Source of the DNA: Palsa-744 sp036498265
Lineage (GTDB): Bacteria > Actinomycetota > Thermoleophilia > Solirubrobacterales > Solirubrobacteraceae
Assembly: GCA_036498265.1 (NCBI GenBank)
Contig: DASYFT010000036.1
Coordinates: forward strand, 62,001 to 126,000
DNA: 64,000 nt
Direction of reading: 5' to 3'
This document shows positions 33,689 through 42,541 of this stretch, in pieces; the stretch's first letter is position 1; each line of letters starts with the position of its first letter. The position numbers were made by a program, and so were the translations under genes. The notes beneath the pieces are model-generated. The model made no database searches, was not told where the DNA came from, and was given only the letters and a program-made list of their open reading frames with translations.

Positions 33689-34696
33689 ATGACTGAAGCG
33701 GCCGTGCTGACCCGAGCCCGGGCTGGCGACGAGGAGGCATTTTGCTCGCTGGTCGAGCCCTACGCGCGCGAGCTGCAGCTCCACTGCTACCGAATCCTCG
33801 GCTCGCTCCAGGACGCCGAGGACCTGCTCCAGGAGACGCTGCTGGCGGCCTGGCGCGGTCTTGACAAGTTCGAGGGGAGGGCATCGATGCGCTCGTGGCT
33901 GTACCGGATCGCGACCAACCGCTGTCTCAACGCACTGCGCGCCCGCGGCCGCCGACCGCCCGAGTCACAAGCCGACCTGTCCGCGCCGACCCGGATGGCC
34001 GAGCCGCTGTGGCTCGAGCCCTACCCGGACGCGATGCTCGAGGGGATCGCCGACCTCGCTCCCGGACCCGACGCGCGCTACGAGGCCAAGGAGGCCATCG
34101 CGCTCGCGTTCGTCACCGGCCTGCAACAGCTCGCGCCGCGCCAACGAGCGGTGCTCGTACTGCGCGACGTGCTCGGCTTCCAAGCCAGCGAGGTCGCCAA
34201 CGTGCTTGACACCAGCGAGGCGTCGGTCAACAGCGCCCTGCAGCGCGCGCGGGCCACGCTCGAATCACGGACGCCGCTAAGCGCCTCCGTCCTCGAGCGC
34301 GCGCCGCTGCCCGGCTCGGCCGTCGAGCTCGAGCTGCTCGGGCAGTTCGCCGACGCGTTCGAGGACGGCGACGCCGACCGGATCGCCGTGCTGCTGACCG
34401 ACGAAGCGCTCTTTACGATGCCGCCCGAACCTGGCGAGTTGCGCGGCAAGACGGCGATCTCCGCGTACCTGCACGACCGCTTCTCCCTCACCATCGACCG
34501 CCCAACGCGGCTCGTGCCGACCCGCGCGAACGGTCAGCCCGCCTTCGCGACCTACGTCGGAGACGCGCACACGTCAATCGCACGCTTCAACAATATGCTC
34601 GTGCTGACCCTCCAGGACAACCGGATCTCAGGCCTGACCCGATTCGGAGACACCGGGATCCTGCCGGCGTTCGGGTTGCCACGAGTGCTGCGCTAG
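33689..34696 (+). CDS. SigG/SigX5-type ECF sigma factor with SnoaL-like C-terminal domain
   Basis: 335 residues; GAGGGCG precedes the ATG. Region 2: FCSLVEPYARELQLHCYRIL, DAEDLLQETLLAAWRG, MRSWLYRIATNRCLN. Region 4: LAPRQRAVLVLRDVLGFQAS, NVLDTSEASVNSALQRARAT. The C-terminal 130 residues form a SnoaL/NTF2-like fold (LLGQFADAFEDGDADRIAVL, LTDEALFTMPPEPGELRGKT), which replaces an anti-sigma protein in this ECF group and gates activity. No anti-sigma gene is adjacent, as expected. Confidence 0.92.
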   Translation: MTEAAVLTRARAGDEEAFCSLVEPYARELQLHCYRILGSLQDAEDLLQETLLAAWRGLDKFEGRASMRSWLYRIATNRCLNALRARGRRPPESQADLSAPTRMAEPLWLEPYPDAMLEGIADLAPGPDARYEAKEAIALAFVTGLQQLAPRQRAVLVLRDVLGFQASEVANVLDTSEASVNSALQRARATLESRTPLSASVLERAPLPGSAVELELLGQFADAFEDGDADRIAVLLTDEALFTMPPEPGELRGKTAISAYLHDRFSLTIDRPTRLVPTRANGQPAFATYVGDAHTSIARFNNMLVLTLQDNRISGLTRFGDTGILPAFGLPRVLR

Positions 34697-34807
34697 CCCA
34701 ACACCGTTCGACGACGCCGCTGATATCAGCGCTCAGGCGCTCAGTGCAGGTGCTCGAGCAGCCGCAAATCGGCCATGATGGAACCTCCCAACGAAGGAGT
34801 AGGGCCG

Positions 34808-36382
34808 ATGCCAGAGAGTGGGGACCCTTACGAGCTCGCATGCGCCGAGCACCGATGGGAGGTGCCGACGCACTACAACATCGCGTTCGATGTCTGCGAC
34901 CGCCATCCACGTGAGAAGCTCGCGATAATCCACGAGCACTTCTCCGGGGCAGTTCGGGAAGTCACCTGGGGCGAGCTTCAGGATCTGTCAAATCGGTGTG
35001 CCAGCGTACTGGCGGCGCACGGGGTCAAGCGCGGGGACCGCGTCGCCATAGTGTTGCCGCCGACGCCCGAGGCCGCGGCCATGTTCTTTGCCACCTGGAA
35101 GCTGGGCGCCCTGCTGCTCTCTATGTCCGTTCTCTACGGTGACGAGGGGATCCGTCACCGTCTCCAAGATGCGGAGCCGGCCGTCCTGGTTACTGACGCG
35201 GCGAACGTCGGGCGGTTCGGACATGACGTCACGACTCCCCTGCTCGTTCTCGACCGGGACACGCTGTCCGGCGCCACCACCGCGTTCGAGCCGGTCCAGA
35301 CGCTGGCCGAGGACCCGGCCCAGCTCTACTACACCTCCGGCACGACAGGCCTCGCGAAGGGCATCGTCCACGCCCACCGCTACATCCTGGCCCACGAGGA
35401 GTTCCGCTACTGCCACGACATCCGAGACGGCGAGCGCTTCCACGGCATGGGTGAGTGGGCGTGGGCGGCGGGCATCTGCCCGCTCCTAGGTCCCTGGCGC
35501 CTCGGCGCCGTGCAGTGCGTCTACCAACGCGAGGGTGGCTTCGATCCCCACAAGACGCTGGACTTCCTCTCGCGCCATGGGGTCAGCAACGTCTTCGGGA
35601 CGCCCACGGCGATCCGTTCCATGATGTCGATCACTGACGCGGGCAGCCGCTACCCACAGCAGTTCCGGATCGTCTGCTCCGCGGGCGAGCCACTGAATCC
35701 CGAGGCGATCAAGTGGTTCCGCGACCAGTACGGGGTCACGGTCCTCGACTACTACGGCCTGACCGAGTCCTACCCGCTCTGCGCCAACTTCCCCTTCATG
35801 GACGTCCGCGAAGGCTCGATGGGCAAGCCGATGCCGGGCTGGCATTTGGCGATCCTCGACGAGGACGAGAACGAGGTCCCCCAGGGCGAGCGCGGGGAGA
35901 TCTGCCTACGCGCCCGCACGAACCCGCACTACCCGCTCGGCTATTGGCGCCGTGAGGAGGAGAGCGAGGCCACGTTCGGCGGCGATTGGTTTCACACCAA
36001 GGACGCCGCCCGGATGGACGCCGACGGTTACGTCTGGTACGAGGGCCGGGCCGACGACGTGATCATCGCCGCCGGCTACCGGATCGGGCCGTTCGAAGTC
36101 GAGTCGGTCTGCCTCGAACATGAGGCTGTCAGGGAGGCCGCGGTCGTGGCGGCACCTGACGAGCGCCGCGGGAACATCGTCAAGGCTTTTGTCGTCCTCG
36201 CCGCCGACCATGAGCCGTCCCCGGAACTGGCGGAGCGCATCCAGGCCTTCGTCCGCGAGCGGCTCTCGGCCTACGCCTATCCGCGGGAAATCGAGTTCAT
36301 CGAGGAGTTGCCGAAGACCCTGACGGGCAAGATCAGACGAATCGAGCTGCGCGAGCAGGCGAGGTCGCGGTCCGCGAGGTGA
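34808..36382 (+). CDS. Acyl-CoA synthetase (AMP-forming, medium-chain/benzoate-like)
   Basis: 524 residues from ATG 34808 (GAAGGAG 10 nt upstream; ATGs at 34775/34778 possible). ANL-superfamily motifs: LYYTSGTTGLAKGIVHAHRY P-loop, YYGLTESYPLC, GDWFHTKDAARMDADGYVWY, GRADDVIIAAGYRIGPFEVE hinge, and LPKTLTGKIRRIELRE with the catalytic Lys. It activates a carboxylic acid to acyl-AMP and then acyl-CoA; closest by motif to MACS/benzoate ligases. The substrate is unknown. It lies 111 nt after the sigma gene and may be its target. Confidence 0.92.
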   Translation: MPESGDPYELACAEHRWEVPTHYNIAFDVCDRHPREKLAIIHEHFSGAVREVTWGELQDLSNRCASVLAAHGVKRGDRVAIVLPPTPEAAAMFFATWKLGALLLSMSVLYGDEGIRHRLQDAEPAVLVTDAANVGRFGHDVTTPLLVLDRDTLSGATTAFEPVQTLAEDPAQLYYTSGTTGLAKGIVHAHRYILAHEEFRYCHDIRDGERFHGMGEWAWAAGICPLLGPWRLGAVQCVYQREGGFDPHKTLDFLSRHGVSNVFGTPTAIRSMMSITDAGSRYPQQFRIVCSAGEPLNPEAIKWFRDQYGVTVLDYYGLTESYPLCANFPFMDVREGSMGKPMPGWHLAILDEDENEVPQGERGEICLRARTNPHYPLGYWRREEESEATFGGDWFHTKDAARMDADGYVWYEGRADDVIIAAGYRIGPFEVESVCLEHEAVREAAVVAAPDERRGNIVKAFVVLAADHEPSPELAERIQAFVRERLSAYAYPREIEFIEELPKTLTGKIRRIELREQARSRSAR

Positions 36383-36388
36383 GCGTCC

Positions 36389-36420
36389 GGGCCCGGCCGG
36401 CCTACGGGAGGCCAGGGCCC
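36389..36420 (+). terminator. GC-rich hairpin after acyl-CoA synthetase
   Basis: Outer arms GGGCCC/GGGCCC and inner GGCCT-acggg-AGGCC, starting 7 nt past the stop codon. There is an asymmetric bulge and no T-run. Confidence 0.5.
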
Positions 36421-36539
36421 GCGAGGGGCTAGCCGATTTCCTCAGGGGCCTTCTGCTCCGTCAGCAGCCGGTCAAACGAGCGGCCGCCGGCGACGCAGGA
36501 GGTCATTCAAGGCCAGGTTCCCCCGATGCCCGCGACGAC

Positions 36540-36574
36540 TGAGCCAGGGAGGCCGTCAAGGCCACCCTGGCTCA
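36540..36574 (-). terminator. Hairpin inside repeat copy 1
   Basis: TGAGCCAGGG-A-GGCC / GGCC-A-CCCTGGCTCA around GTCAA: 10 bp + A/A mismatch + 4 bp. Identical stem to 50163-50197, where it terminates an intact gene; here it is a relic. Confidence 0.6.
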
Positions 36575-36585
36575 CGGGCTCCCGT

Positions 36586-36633
36586 CTACAAGCGGCTCCC
36601 CCGGCGGTACCCGAAGCCACCGCCGGTCAGGAA
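36586..36633 (-). pseudogene. 3' remnant of the 51-residue membrane-protein gene
   Basis: Minus-strand frame encodes the last residues FL-GGGFGYRRGSRL and stop, as in the intact gene at 50209, but the hydrophobic N-terminal two thirds are missing. The homology stops sharply after AGGAAA. Confidence 0.7.
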
Positions 36634-36639
36634 ATCGCG

Positions 36640-37075
36640 ACGATGGGCGGGGATGATGGTGTTATCTGAACGCGACATTGCCTACGTGCGCCTGGAGGTG
36701 GTGGACGGCGCCAGCTTCCAGAACTTGCGGACTCCTGGGTCGCGGCTCACACATCCTCCCCAACCTGTACCTGCCCCAAAGAACACCACCTCATCGGTCT
36801 CGCACAGCCAGACGGGCCCGATCAGACGGTGGGACGGCGCGGGCCTCGTCGTCGCGTAGCCAGAAGGGCAAGGCCGCCTCTCCGGTCGGCATGTGCTCCG
36901 TCGCCTCAACCTCGCGCGCGTGCCAATCTTCCTCGCAGCTTGCTCGAGGCGGTGTTGCATTCCGGCCTGTTCGCCCCCGGTATGGCCGCCACCCCACTGC
37001 GCGCCTCCGCGATCGGGACGGGACGGATCAACTAGCATCTTCGCTCGACGGTCGCTGATCGACGACGATCTTGAG
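36640..37075. other. Stretch with decayed coding sequence only
   Basis: Apart from the frameshifted minus-strand remnant (next entry), I see no intact gene between the repeat and the nucleotidyltransferase. Confidence 0.5.
36682..36960 (-). pseudogene. Frameshifted gene remnant
   Basis: Two adjacent minus-strand frames look coding and join with one frame change near 36830: first EATEHMPTGEAALPFWLRDD, then HRLIGPVWLCETDEVVFFGA through GVRKFWKLAPSTTSRR and a stop at 36682. Third positions are GC-rich in both. No start or family recognised. A sequencing indel could give the same picture. Confidence 0.35.
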
Positions 37076-37723
37076 GTGCTTCGTTGCGACGGGGGGGTCG
37101 CCACGACTGGGAGCGAGCCAAGCCTGTTGTATCGCGTTACCGGGCGGTTGAATGCCCTGGTCTGGAAACTACCGCTGCCGCGGCGCGTGCTGGTGCGGCT
37201 CAGCGGGCTCGTCTATCGCTCGCCGCCAATGCCCGCCGAGGTCGTGCTCGGCATCGTCGACGCCATGCACGCCGCCGAAGTGTCATGTTGGATCGGAGGA
37301 GGATGGGGCGTGGACGCGCTGGTGCGCAGGCACACCCGTACCCACCGCGATCTCGACCTGATCGTCGAGCACCGAGACATGCAGAGGGCCGTGCAGGTGC
37401 TGATCGAGCTTGGCTACGGGGAGTGGTACCGCTTGGATCCCGAGACCCCCCTTTTGACTCAGATTGTGTTCACCAACCATCCCGTGGCGGGGCGGGCGGT
37501 CGACCTCCACCCGCTCGGACTATTCGGCCCGCGGGCCGAGGTGACGACGGGCGAGGTGGCAGGACGGCGGGTGCCGTGCATCTCGCTCGCCACTCAGTTG
37601 GAGAACCACAGCTGCAAGCGTCGCTCCGAACGGACCGACCTTGAGCTGCTGCGTCAGCTCGAACCGGCCCCCCGGGCTCAATCGGGGGATACGTCGAGCG
37701 TCGACGGAGGCCGGACGCCTTGA
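37076..37723 (+). CDS. Nucleotidyltransferase (LinA/AadA-like)
   Basis: 215 residues from GTG 37076. The start is uncertain: the frame is open from 36893 and an ATG at 37229 would leave 164 residues. Core: VSCWIGGGWGVDALVRRHTR then THRDLDLIVEHRDMQRAVQV, the GGWGxD...H-x-D-L-D pattern of lincosamide/aminoglycoside nucleotidyltransferase-like proteins. RAVDLHPLGLFGPRAEV gives the third carboxylate. It may modify an antibiotic or an endogenous small molecule; resistance is not shown. Confidence 0.75.
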   Translation: MLRCDGGVATTGSEPSLLYRVTGRLNALVWKLPLPRRVLVRLSGLVYRSPPMPAEVVLGIVDAMHAAEVSCWIGGGWGVDALVRRHTRTHRDLDLIVEHRDMQRAVQVLIELGYGEWYRLDPETPLLTQIVFTNHPVAGRAVDLHPLGLFGPRAEVTTGEVAGRRVPCISLATQLENHSCKRRSERTDLELLRQLEPAPRAQSGDTSSVDGGRTP

Positions 37724-37820
37724 CTGCGGCTGAAGACCGGTCCGCAGACCCCAGATAGCGTCGAAGTCGTGTCGATATCGGAGGCTTTGGGCGCAAGAAG
37801 TGCAATTACGCTGAGCCGTC

Positions 37821-38681
37821 GTGACCGTGTTCCTCGCCCTCATCGGGGCGGTATTCATCGGCATCTCGGACTTCCTGGGCGGAGCGGCGAGCCACAGGGC
37901 GAGCCCGCTGACGGTGAGCGCGGTGATCCAGCTGGCGGCGCTGGTGACGCTCGCGCCGATCGCCGCCGTCCTGGGCGCCTCGGCTCTTGCGGCCGGCGAC
38001 CTTGGGCTCGGCGCGGTGAGCGGGCTGGTGACGAGCGTCGCGTTCCTCGGCTTCTTCACCGCGATGGCCCACGGGCGCATCGGGGTTGTGCTCCCGGTCT
38101 CCGCTGCTGTCGCCGCGCTGCTGCCGGCGGTGGCGGGAGTCGCGGGCGGAAACCACCTTTCGGAGCTTGCGCTCGGCGGGGTCGTGTGCGCGCTCGTCGC
38201 TATTCCGCTCGTGGCTTACGAGCCGGAGGAGCGTGGCGACGAGCCGCACGAGGGCGCTCCCGAGCAGTGGTCAGCCGCGAAACAGGTGCTCGTATCGACG
38301 GTCTGCGGCGCGGGCTTCGGTGTCTACCTCATCTGCATCGGACACACGAGCACCGATTCGGGGCTTTGGCCGACCGTGGCCAACCTTGTTGTGGCCGTCG
38401 CGGTGACGATCCCGGTTGCTGCTCGCGTCGGGCTGATGCCGCGGCTCGTGTCGGCCCCGCGCCTCGCTCTGTTCGGCGGCCTGGCTTTAGGTGTCGCCGA
38501 CGCCACTCTCACGACTGCCCTTCAGCGTGGGCCGCTATCGGTTGCCTCGGTGCTCGGGAATCTCTACCCGCTGGTGACGATCGCGCTGGGGGTGGTCGTG
38601 TTCAAGGAACGGGTTCACCACTGGCATGCCGTCGGGATCGTGCTGGCGGTCGCCGGGGTGAGCTTGATCGCCGCCGGGTAG
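37821..38681 (+). CDS. EamA/DMT-superfamily transporter
   Basis: 286 residues, GTG start. Ten predicted helices in two five-helix halves (LALIGAVFIGISDFLGGAAS ... VLVSTVCGAGFGVYLICIGH). The end of each half has the PLSVASVLGNLYPLVTIALG-type motif that marks EamA. Between halves is a charged loop (EPEERGDEPHEGAPEQW). Exports amino acids or metabolites; substrate unknown. Confidence 0.88.
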   Translation: MTVFLALIGAVFIGISDFLGGAASHRASPLTVSAVIQLAALVTLAPIAAVLGASALAAGDLGLGAVSGLVTSVAFLGFFTAMAHGRIGVVLPVSAAVAALLPAVAGVAGGNHLSELALGGVVCALVAIPLVAYEPEERGDEPHEGAPEQWSAAKQVLVSTVCGAGFGVYLICIGHTSTDSGLWPTVANLVVAVAVTIPVAARVGLMPRLVSAPRLALFGGLALGVADATLTTALQRGPLSVASVLGNLYPLVTIALGVVVFKERVHHWHAVGIVLAVAGVSLIAAG

Positions 38682-38738
38682 GGCGCGCATTTCGCGTCGG
38701 TGTCTCGTCGTGCGAGCCATCGCAGGGTCGGCGGCAAC

Positions 38739-40628
38739 CTAAGGCGACTGCAGAGTGGAGATCGGCAATCGCAGCGTGGTTGCGTCCGAACCGCCATAGC
38801 GCACCGTGTTGGTGGCGGGAAAGAGGGGCACGAAGCTCGAGTTCGCCGGTGAGTTCCCATCGAAGGTGAGCGTCGCCGGTAGGGCGTTGGGCATGTTGTA
38901 TGAGGTCAGGCGCAGCTGCAAGCTGTGGCCTGCGGCAAATTCCCACGCCGTTGGCGCGATCGAGATTTCGTAGTCATAGAACTGTCCCGGGGTGAGCGAT
39001 TCGGCCGTGGTGAGCGTCTCCAGCGGTTGCTTCGCGGTGCTATTGGGCGCCAGCGCGCGCAGCGAAGCGCGCAGTTGGCCCTCGCTCACGATGGTTTGGC
39101 TGCCGTCGGGCGCGACGTCGGAGATCTTGGCGAACCAGTCGGTGTCGCTCGCGGTCGACGACGCCACGAGGTGCAGCGCGATCGGGCCGGCCAGCGTCAG
39201 CGGCACTGACAGCGTCGGAGTGCGCCAGGTGAGTCCCTGCTCTTCTTCGGAGCGCTGATCCAGTGGCACATATGGGCTGATCGCGACGGTGCCCTGTTGA
39301 TCAAGGCTCATCGAGAGCCCAGCGGCCGGATTGGTGACGTAGCTGGCAGTCGATTCCGCCGGGCGCTTGGCGGAGATCGCCTGCAAACCCAGGTACTCGG
39401 GCCGTACGGCGGTCGACGGAGGAGGCCAAGCCGTCGTATTGAGATATTTCTGAGCGCGCTGCACATAGACGCGCACCCGCGGCAGGTCCGGCACTTCCAT
39501 GCCCATCAGATGTCGCTGGAAGAACTGCAGTTGCTGCGCCTGGATGTTGTCGATGCCGGCTGGTTCTTCGGTGGGGTCGATGGGCGGTCCACAGCCTTTG
39601 TGCGTACAGGGGCCGACGTTGAGCAGCGTTTCGACGTTCTTGCGGCGCTCCAGCGCCCGGTACATCCGGATGTTGCCGGCGGCGAACGCGTCGCGCCAGC
39701 CGTCGAGCGCAAAGACCGGAACGTGAATCTTGGCGACGCGCGTGATCGGAGAGCGGTCGTAGTAGAAGGAGCCCTCGCGAGGGTTTTCCAGGTAGTCAAA
39801 GGCGATCGACCGCCCTGTCGCCTGTTCGTACTTGGCAGTGAGCGTGCCGGGGATCATGGTCGGTTCGGTGTTGGGGCCAGCCAGTCCGGGCGCGCCTTGC
39901 ACCGCGAGGTACTGGGCGTCGAAGGACAGCGACATGATGCCGCCCGGAAACGCGGCGTCGTTATAGAGGTCTGCGACGGCCTCGTTCGGAGCGATCGCCG
40001 CCAGGTGCGGCGGATCCTGCTCGGCGGTCAGGTATTGCGTGATCCCGAGATAGGAGCCGCCCGACATCCCGACCTTGCCGGTTGACCACGGCTGCGTTCC
40101 GAGGTACTCGACCAGGTCATAGCCGTCGCGCGCCTCACGCGGCGAGAAGTAGTTTCCGTCGAGGTTGCCCTGACTGCCACCGGTGCCGCGCACGTCAACC
40201 ACGGCAAGCACGAACCCGCGGGTGGCGTAGTTGCTCGCCGACTCGCACCCGCACACGCCATTGCGACCGTAGGGCGTCATGTTCAACACCACGGGGAAGC
40301 GCCCAGGCGCCGGCGCGCTGCCGTCCTGGGATGGGTACGTGATCGTCGCGCCCAGTTCGATGCCGTCGTCCATGCGAATGAAGCGCTGTTCCGAGTACGT
40401 CGCAGGGTATGTCGCCGGCGGGAGAGCGCTCGGCGGCTGGACTTCGGCCGATGCGACAACTGCGCCACCGGGGATCGCCAGCGCGCAGAGACACCCCACG
40501 ATCGCCAGAGCTGCGGATGATCGGGCGCCACGCGCGACTCGCTCGGTCGGGCCGGCACCCCCGCCGGGCAACCCTGCGTGGCCCGCGAGCTCGCGCACGC
40601 GCGCCGGATTCCCCCTAACGAGTCTCAT
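38739..40628 (-). CDS. Secreted CocE/NonD-family (X-Pro dipeptidyl-peptidase S15) hydrolase
   Basis: 629 residues from ATG 40628 (GAGGAGACCAGCG upstream). The open frame to 40979 only translates the tRNA remnant and is rejected. Signal anchor SAALAIVGCLCALAIPGGAV. Alpha/beta hydrolase core: VVLNMTPYGRNGVCG, AVVDVRGTGGSQGN, GKVGMSGGSYLGITQYL (nucleophile Ser about 187), FALDGWRDAF (Asp about 307), CTHKGCG (His about 343). The C-terminal jelly-roll (LTWRTPTLSVPLTLAGPIAL) is the usual PepX_C domain. Hydrolyses esters or amides outside the cell. Confidence 0.9.
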   Translation of the reverse strand: MRLVRGNPARVRELAGHAGLPGGGAGPTERVARGARSSAALAIVGCLCALAIPGGAVVASAEVQPPSALPPATYPATYSEQRFIRMDDGIELGATITYPSQDGSAPAPGRFPVVLNMTPYGRNGVCGCESASNYATRGFVLAVVDVRGTGGSQGNLDGNYFSPREARDGYDLVEYLGTQPWSTGKVGMSGGSYLGITQYLTAEQDPPHLAAIAPNEAVADLYNDAAFPGGIMSLSFDAQYLAVQGAPGLAGPNTEPTMIPGTLTAKYEQATGRSIAFDYLENPREGSFYYDRSPITRVAKIHVPVFALDGWRDAFAAGNIRMYRALERRKNVETLLNVGPCTHKGCGPPIDPTEEPAGIDNIQAQQLQFFQRHLMGMEVPDLPRVRVYVQRAQKYLNTTAWPPPSTAVRPEYLGLQAISAKRPAESTASYVTNPAAGLSMSLDQQGTVAISPYVPLDQRSEEEQGLTWRTPTLSVPLTLAGPIALHLVASSTASDTDWFAKISDVAPDGSQTIVSEGQLRASLRALAPNSTAKQPLETLTTAESLTPGQFYDYEISIAPTAWEFAAGHSLQLRLTSYNMPNALPATLTFDGNSPANSSFVPLFPATNTVRYGGSDATTLRLPISTLQSP

Positions 40629-40804
40629 CGCTGGTCTCCTCGCGATCACGATCAAGTTAACGTGACGCGGTCTACCCGGGTCAACGGCCCGGGAAACCCG
40701 AGCAGCCGTTCTCGCGCTGACGAAAAGGCAGGAGGTAGAGCGTTGACGGCGCCTCATGGCCAACGTCAACCTGTACACCTCTGTCCCGATCCCCCGTCGT
40801 CGCC
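40629..40804. other. Non-coding stretch upstream of the hydrolase
   Basis: Holds the hydrolase promoter region; GTTAAC and CCCGGG(N)CCCGGG palindromic motifs are visible but no ORF I can support. Confidence 0.5.
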
Positions 40805-40923
40805 CTACGCCGGACGTAGCGTCTCCGGCGTCACGCGCCAGACGATGACGTCGTTGGGGAGCTGCGGGGTGACCGATACCGTGTCCAGGATTTCGCTCCG
40901 GCACCAGAAGGCCGAGCAATGTA
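40805..40923 (-). pseudogene. C-terminal gene fragment next to the tRNA remnant
   Basis: Minus-strand frame CSAFWCRSEILDTVSVTPQL followed by PNDVIVWRVTPETLRPA and stop, with strongly GC-biased third positions but no start codon before the tRNA-Ala fragment. It looks like the tail of a gene cut by an integration or deletion event. Confidence 0.4.
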
Positions 40924-40938
40924 GGGGGATTTCTCGAA

Positions 40939-40980
40939 TGGAGCCAACCGGGATCGAACCGGTGACGTCCTGCTTGCAAA
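40939..40980 (-). repeat. tRNA-Ala(UGC) 3'-half fragment, putative att site
   Basis: Same 42-nt segment as 33096-33137 in direct orientation; one base differs (GACGTCC versus GACCTCC, breaking one anticodon-stem neighbour). T-arm and acceptor strand intact; the 5' half is absent. Confidence 0.8.
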
Positions 40981-41033
40981 GCGCGACCCTCGAGCTCGAC
41001 AAGTGACCTCTTGCCAACGTCGCAGGGGGTGGC

Positions 41034-42452
41034 TCAGGCGGAGCGCGCGAAAAAGTCGGCCTCGGCGCGCCCGAGCGGCGTGGCCGGCGGAGCCTCGTGG
41101 AGGTACTCCGAGGCGATAGCGCCCCAGTCCGCTCCCGCTCGGAGCTGCCGCAGCACGCTCGCGACAACGCCGTGCATCCGCCGAATCAGGATCGCTTCGG
41201 GGGGCAAGGTGAACTGGTTGACCTGCATCCTCATCGCCGCCCGTTCATCGCTGTCCGGGCGGTCTCGGTCCCGTCGCCGGCGATCGTCGTCAGGCACGAA
41301 GCGTCGGTAGCCGGGAACCGCGTACCACTTGGTCGCCATTCGCATCATTCCGAGCGCGAAGTCGGCATCGACCGCGTCGGCGCCGGCCCGTGGGAGATAG
41401 CCGCCGGCGAGCAGGGCCGCCTTGACAGCTTCCCCGTCCCCGTCGCGGACAGCAAGGGCGATCGCCCGCTCTGCCGCGACGCGATCGCGCGTCACATAGC
41501 GCACGAGTCCGAAGTCAAGGAAGCACACCCGGCCGTCCGGCGTCAGCAGGTAGTTGCCGGGGTGCGGGTCGCCGAGGCCAATCCGGTCGCGATAGAGCAG
41601 CCCGAAGTGGAGTCGGAAGACGATCTCGCCGTAGCGGTCACGCTGCGCCTCGTCGGCTTGGCGCACCGCCTCGAAACCTTCTCCTTCGACGTATTCGGAG
41701 ACGAGTACACGCCTGGTCGAGAGGTCCGTGTGAACTCTCGGCACCAGAACGAACGGGTGCCCATGCATCAGGCGCCCGATGGCTCGTTGGTTCTGTGCCT
41801 CGAGCTCGTAGTCGAGCTCCTCCGAGATGCGCTCGCGCATCTCGGAGGCGAGTGCCTTGGCGTCCAGTCCCGGAGCGAGCCGTTTTACAAGCGGCAGCAG
41901 CAGCGTCGCATTGCGCAGGTCGGTCTCGACCGCCTCCGCCACCCCGGGATACTGGATCTTCACCGCCACCTCGTCGCCGCCGAGCGTGGTCGCGCGGTGC
42001 ACCTGGCCGATGGAGGCGGCGGCGAACGCCTGCTTGTCGAACTCGCGGAACACGCTCCCGACAGGCCCTCCGAACTCCTTGCGCATCAGCTTCTCAAGGT
42101 CCGCGAACCGCACCGGCGGGACGTCGTCGCGAAGCGCTGCGAGGCGGCGCTGCAGATCATCTCGCTCCTCCTCCGGGAGTCCATCGAGGTCGACCATCGA
42201 GATCATCTGGCCGACCTTCATGGCGGCCCCGCGCATCTGCCCAAGCTGGTCGACGAGCTGCTGGACAAGCGCGGCCGTCCGCTCGCTTTCGGCCGATGCG
42301 GCACGCTCGGGTGTGCGAACACGGTTGGCAGTGCGCATACCCGCCCACCGCAGGCCTTGACCCGTCACCAGGCCGCCCACACGAGCCGTCCGTGCAAGTC
42401 GGCCGGTCGGCAGCTTGCCCGCCTCAGGCGGATCGTCGGCGCGGGCACCCAT
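41034..42452 (-). CDS. ABC1/UbiB-family atypical kinase
   Basis: 472 residues. Family signatures: RGAAMKVGQMISMVD (KxGQ, about 75-89), FAAASIGQVHRATTLGG (A-rich loop), VAVKIQYPGVAEAVETDL (catalytic Lys), EELDYELEAQNQ, DPHPGNYLL (about 300) and VCFLDFGLVR (DFG). It belongs to the AarF/UbiB/COQ8 kinases, ATPases that support isoprenoid-quinone or lipid metabolism. No C-terminal membrane hairpin is apparent. It stands alone and is not linked to quinone genes here, but the isoprenoid locus lies 15 kb away. Confidence 0.9.
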   Translation of the reverse strand: MGARADDPPEAGKLPTGRLARTARVGGLVTGQGLRWAGMRTANRVRTPERAASAESERTAALVQQLVDQLGQMRGAAMKVGQMISMVDLDGLPEEERDDLQRRLAALRDDVPPVRFADLEKLMRKEFGGPVGSVFREFDKQAFAAASIGQVHRATTLGGDEVAVKIQYPGVAEAVETDLRNATLLLPLVKRLAPGLDAKALASEMRERISEELDYELEAQNQRAIGRLMHGHPFVLVPRVHTDLSTRRVLVSEYVEGEGFEAVRQADEAQRDRYGEIVFRLHFGLLYRDRIGLGDPHPGNYLLTPDGRVCFLDFGLVRYVTRDRVAAERAIALAVRDGDGEAVKAALLAGGYLPRAGADAVDADFALGMMRMATKWYAVPGYRRFVPDDDRRRRDRDRPDSDERAAMRMQVNQFTLPPEAILIRRMHGVVASVLRQLRAGADWGAIASEYLHEAPPATPLGRAEADFFARSA

Positions 42453-42541
42453 GTAGCGAGGCTAGCGACAAGGCTCGAGCGGACTCCGGAGTGGAGGTCG
42501 CGGGAGCCAGAGTCGGGGAACGCTCTAGGCGGGCCCGGCCC

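Larger units (their letters stand above)
36490..36633. repeat. Dispersed repeat, copy 1 (partner at 50103)
   Basis: About 144 bp nearly identical to 50103-50258, which differs mainly by a short insertion after CCCCCGAT. It begins GCGACGCAGGAGGTCATTCA and contains a hairpin plus the 3' end of a small membrane-protein gene. No transposase or target-site duplication is seen. Confidence 0.85.
33096..40980. mobile_element. Putative genomic island between tRNA-Ala 3' direct repeats
   Basis: 7.9 kb between two direct 42-nt tRNA-Ala 3'-half repeats. Contents: SigG-like sigma, acyl-CoA synthetase, nucleotidyltransferase, EamA transporter, CocE-like hydrolase, and three broken gene pieces. No integrase, relaxase or phage gene remains, so if mobile once it is now a relic. 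Alternative: two independent insertions, each leaving one scar. Confidence 0.45.

Noticed and set aside
36490..36633. Insertion sequence or MITE
   Set aside because: No terminal inverted repeats, no target duplication and no transposase; the homology includes a gene end instead.
40629..40979. N-terminal extension of the CocE-like hydrolase
   Set aside because: It translates the tRNA-Ala remnant (RHRFDPGWLH-like peptide) and lacks a ribosome site; ATG 40628 has one.
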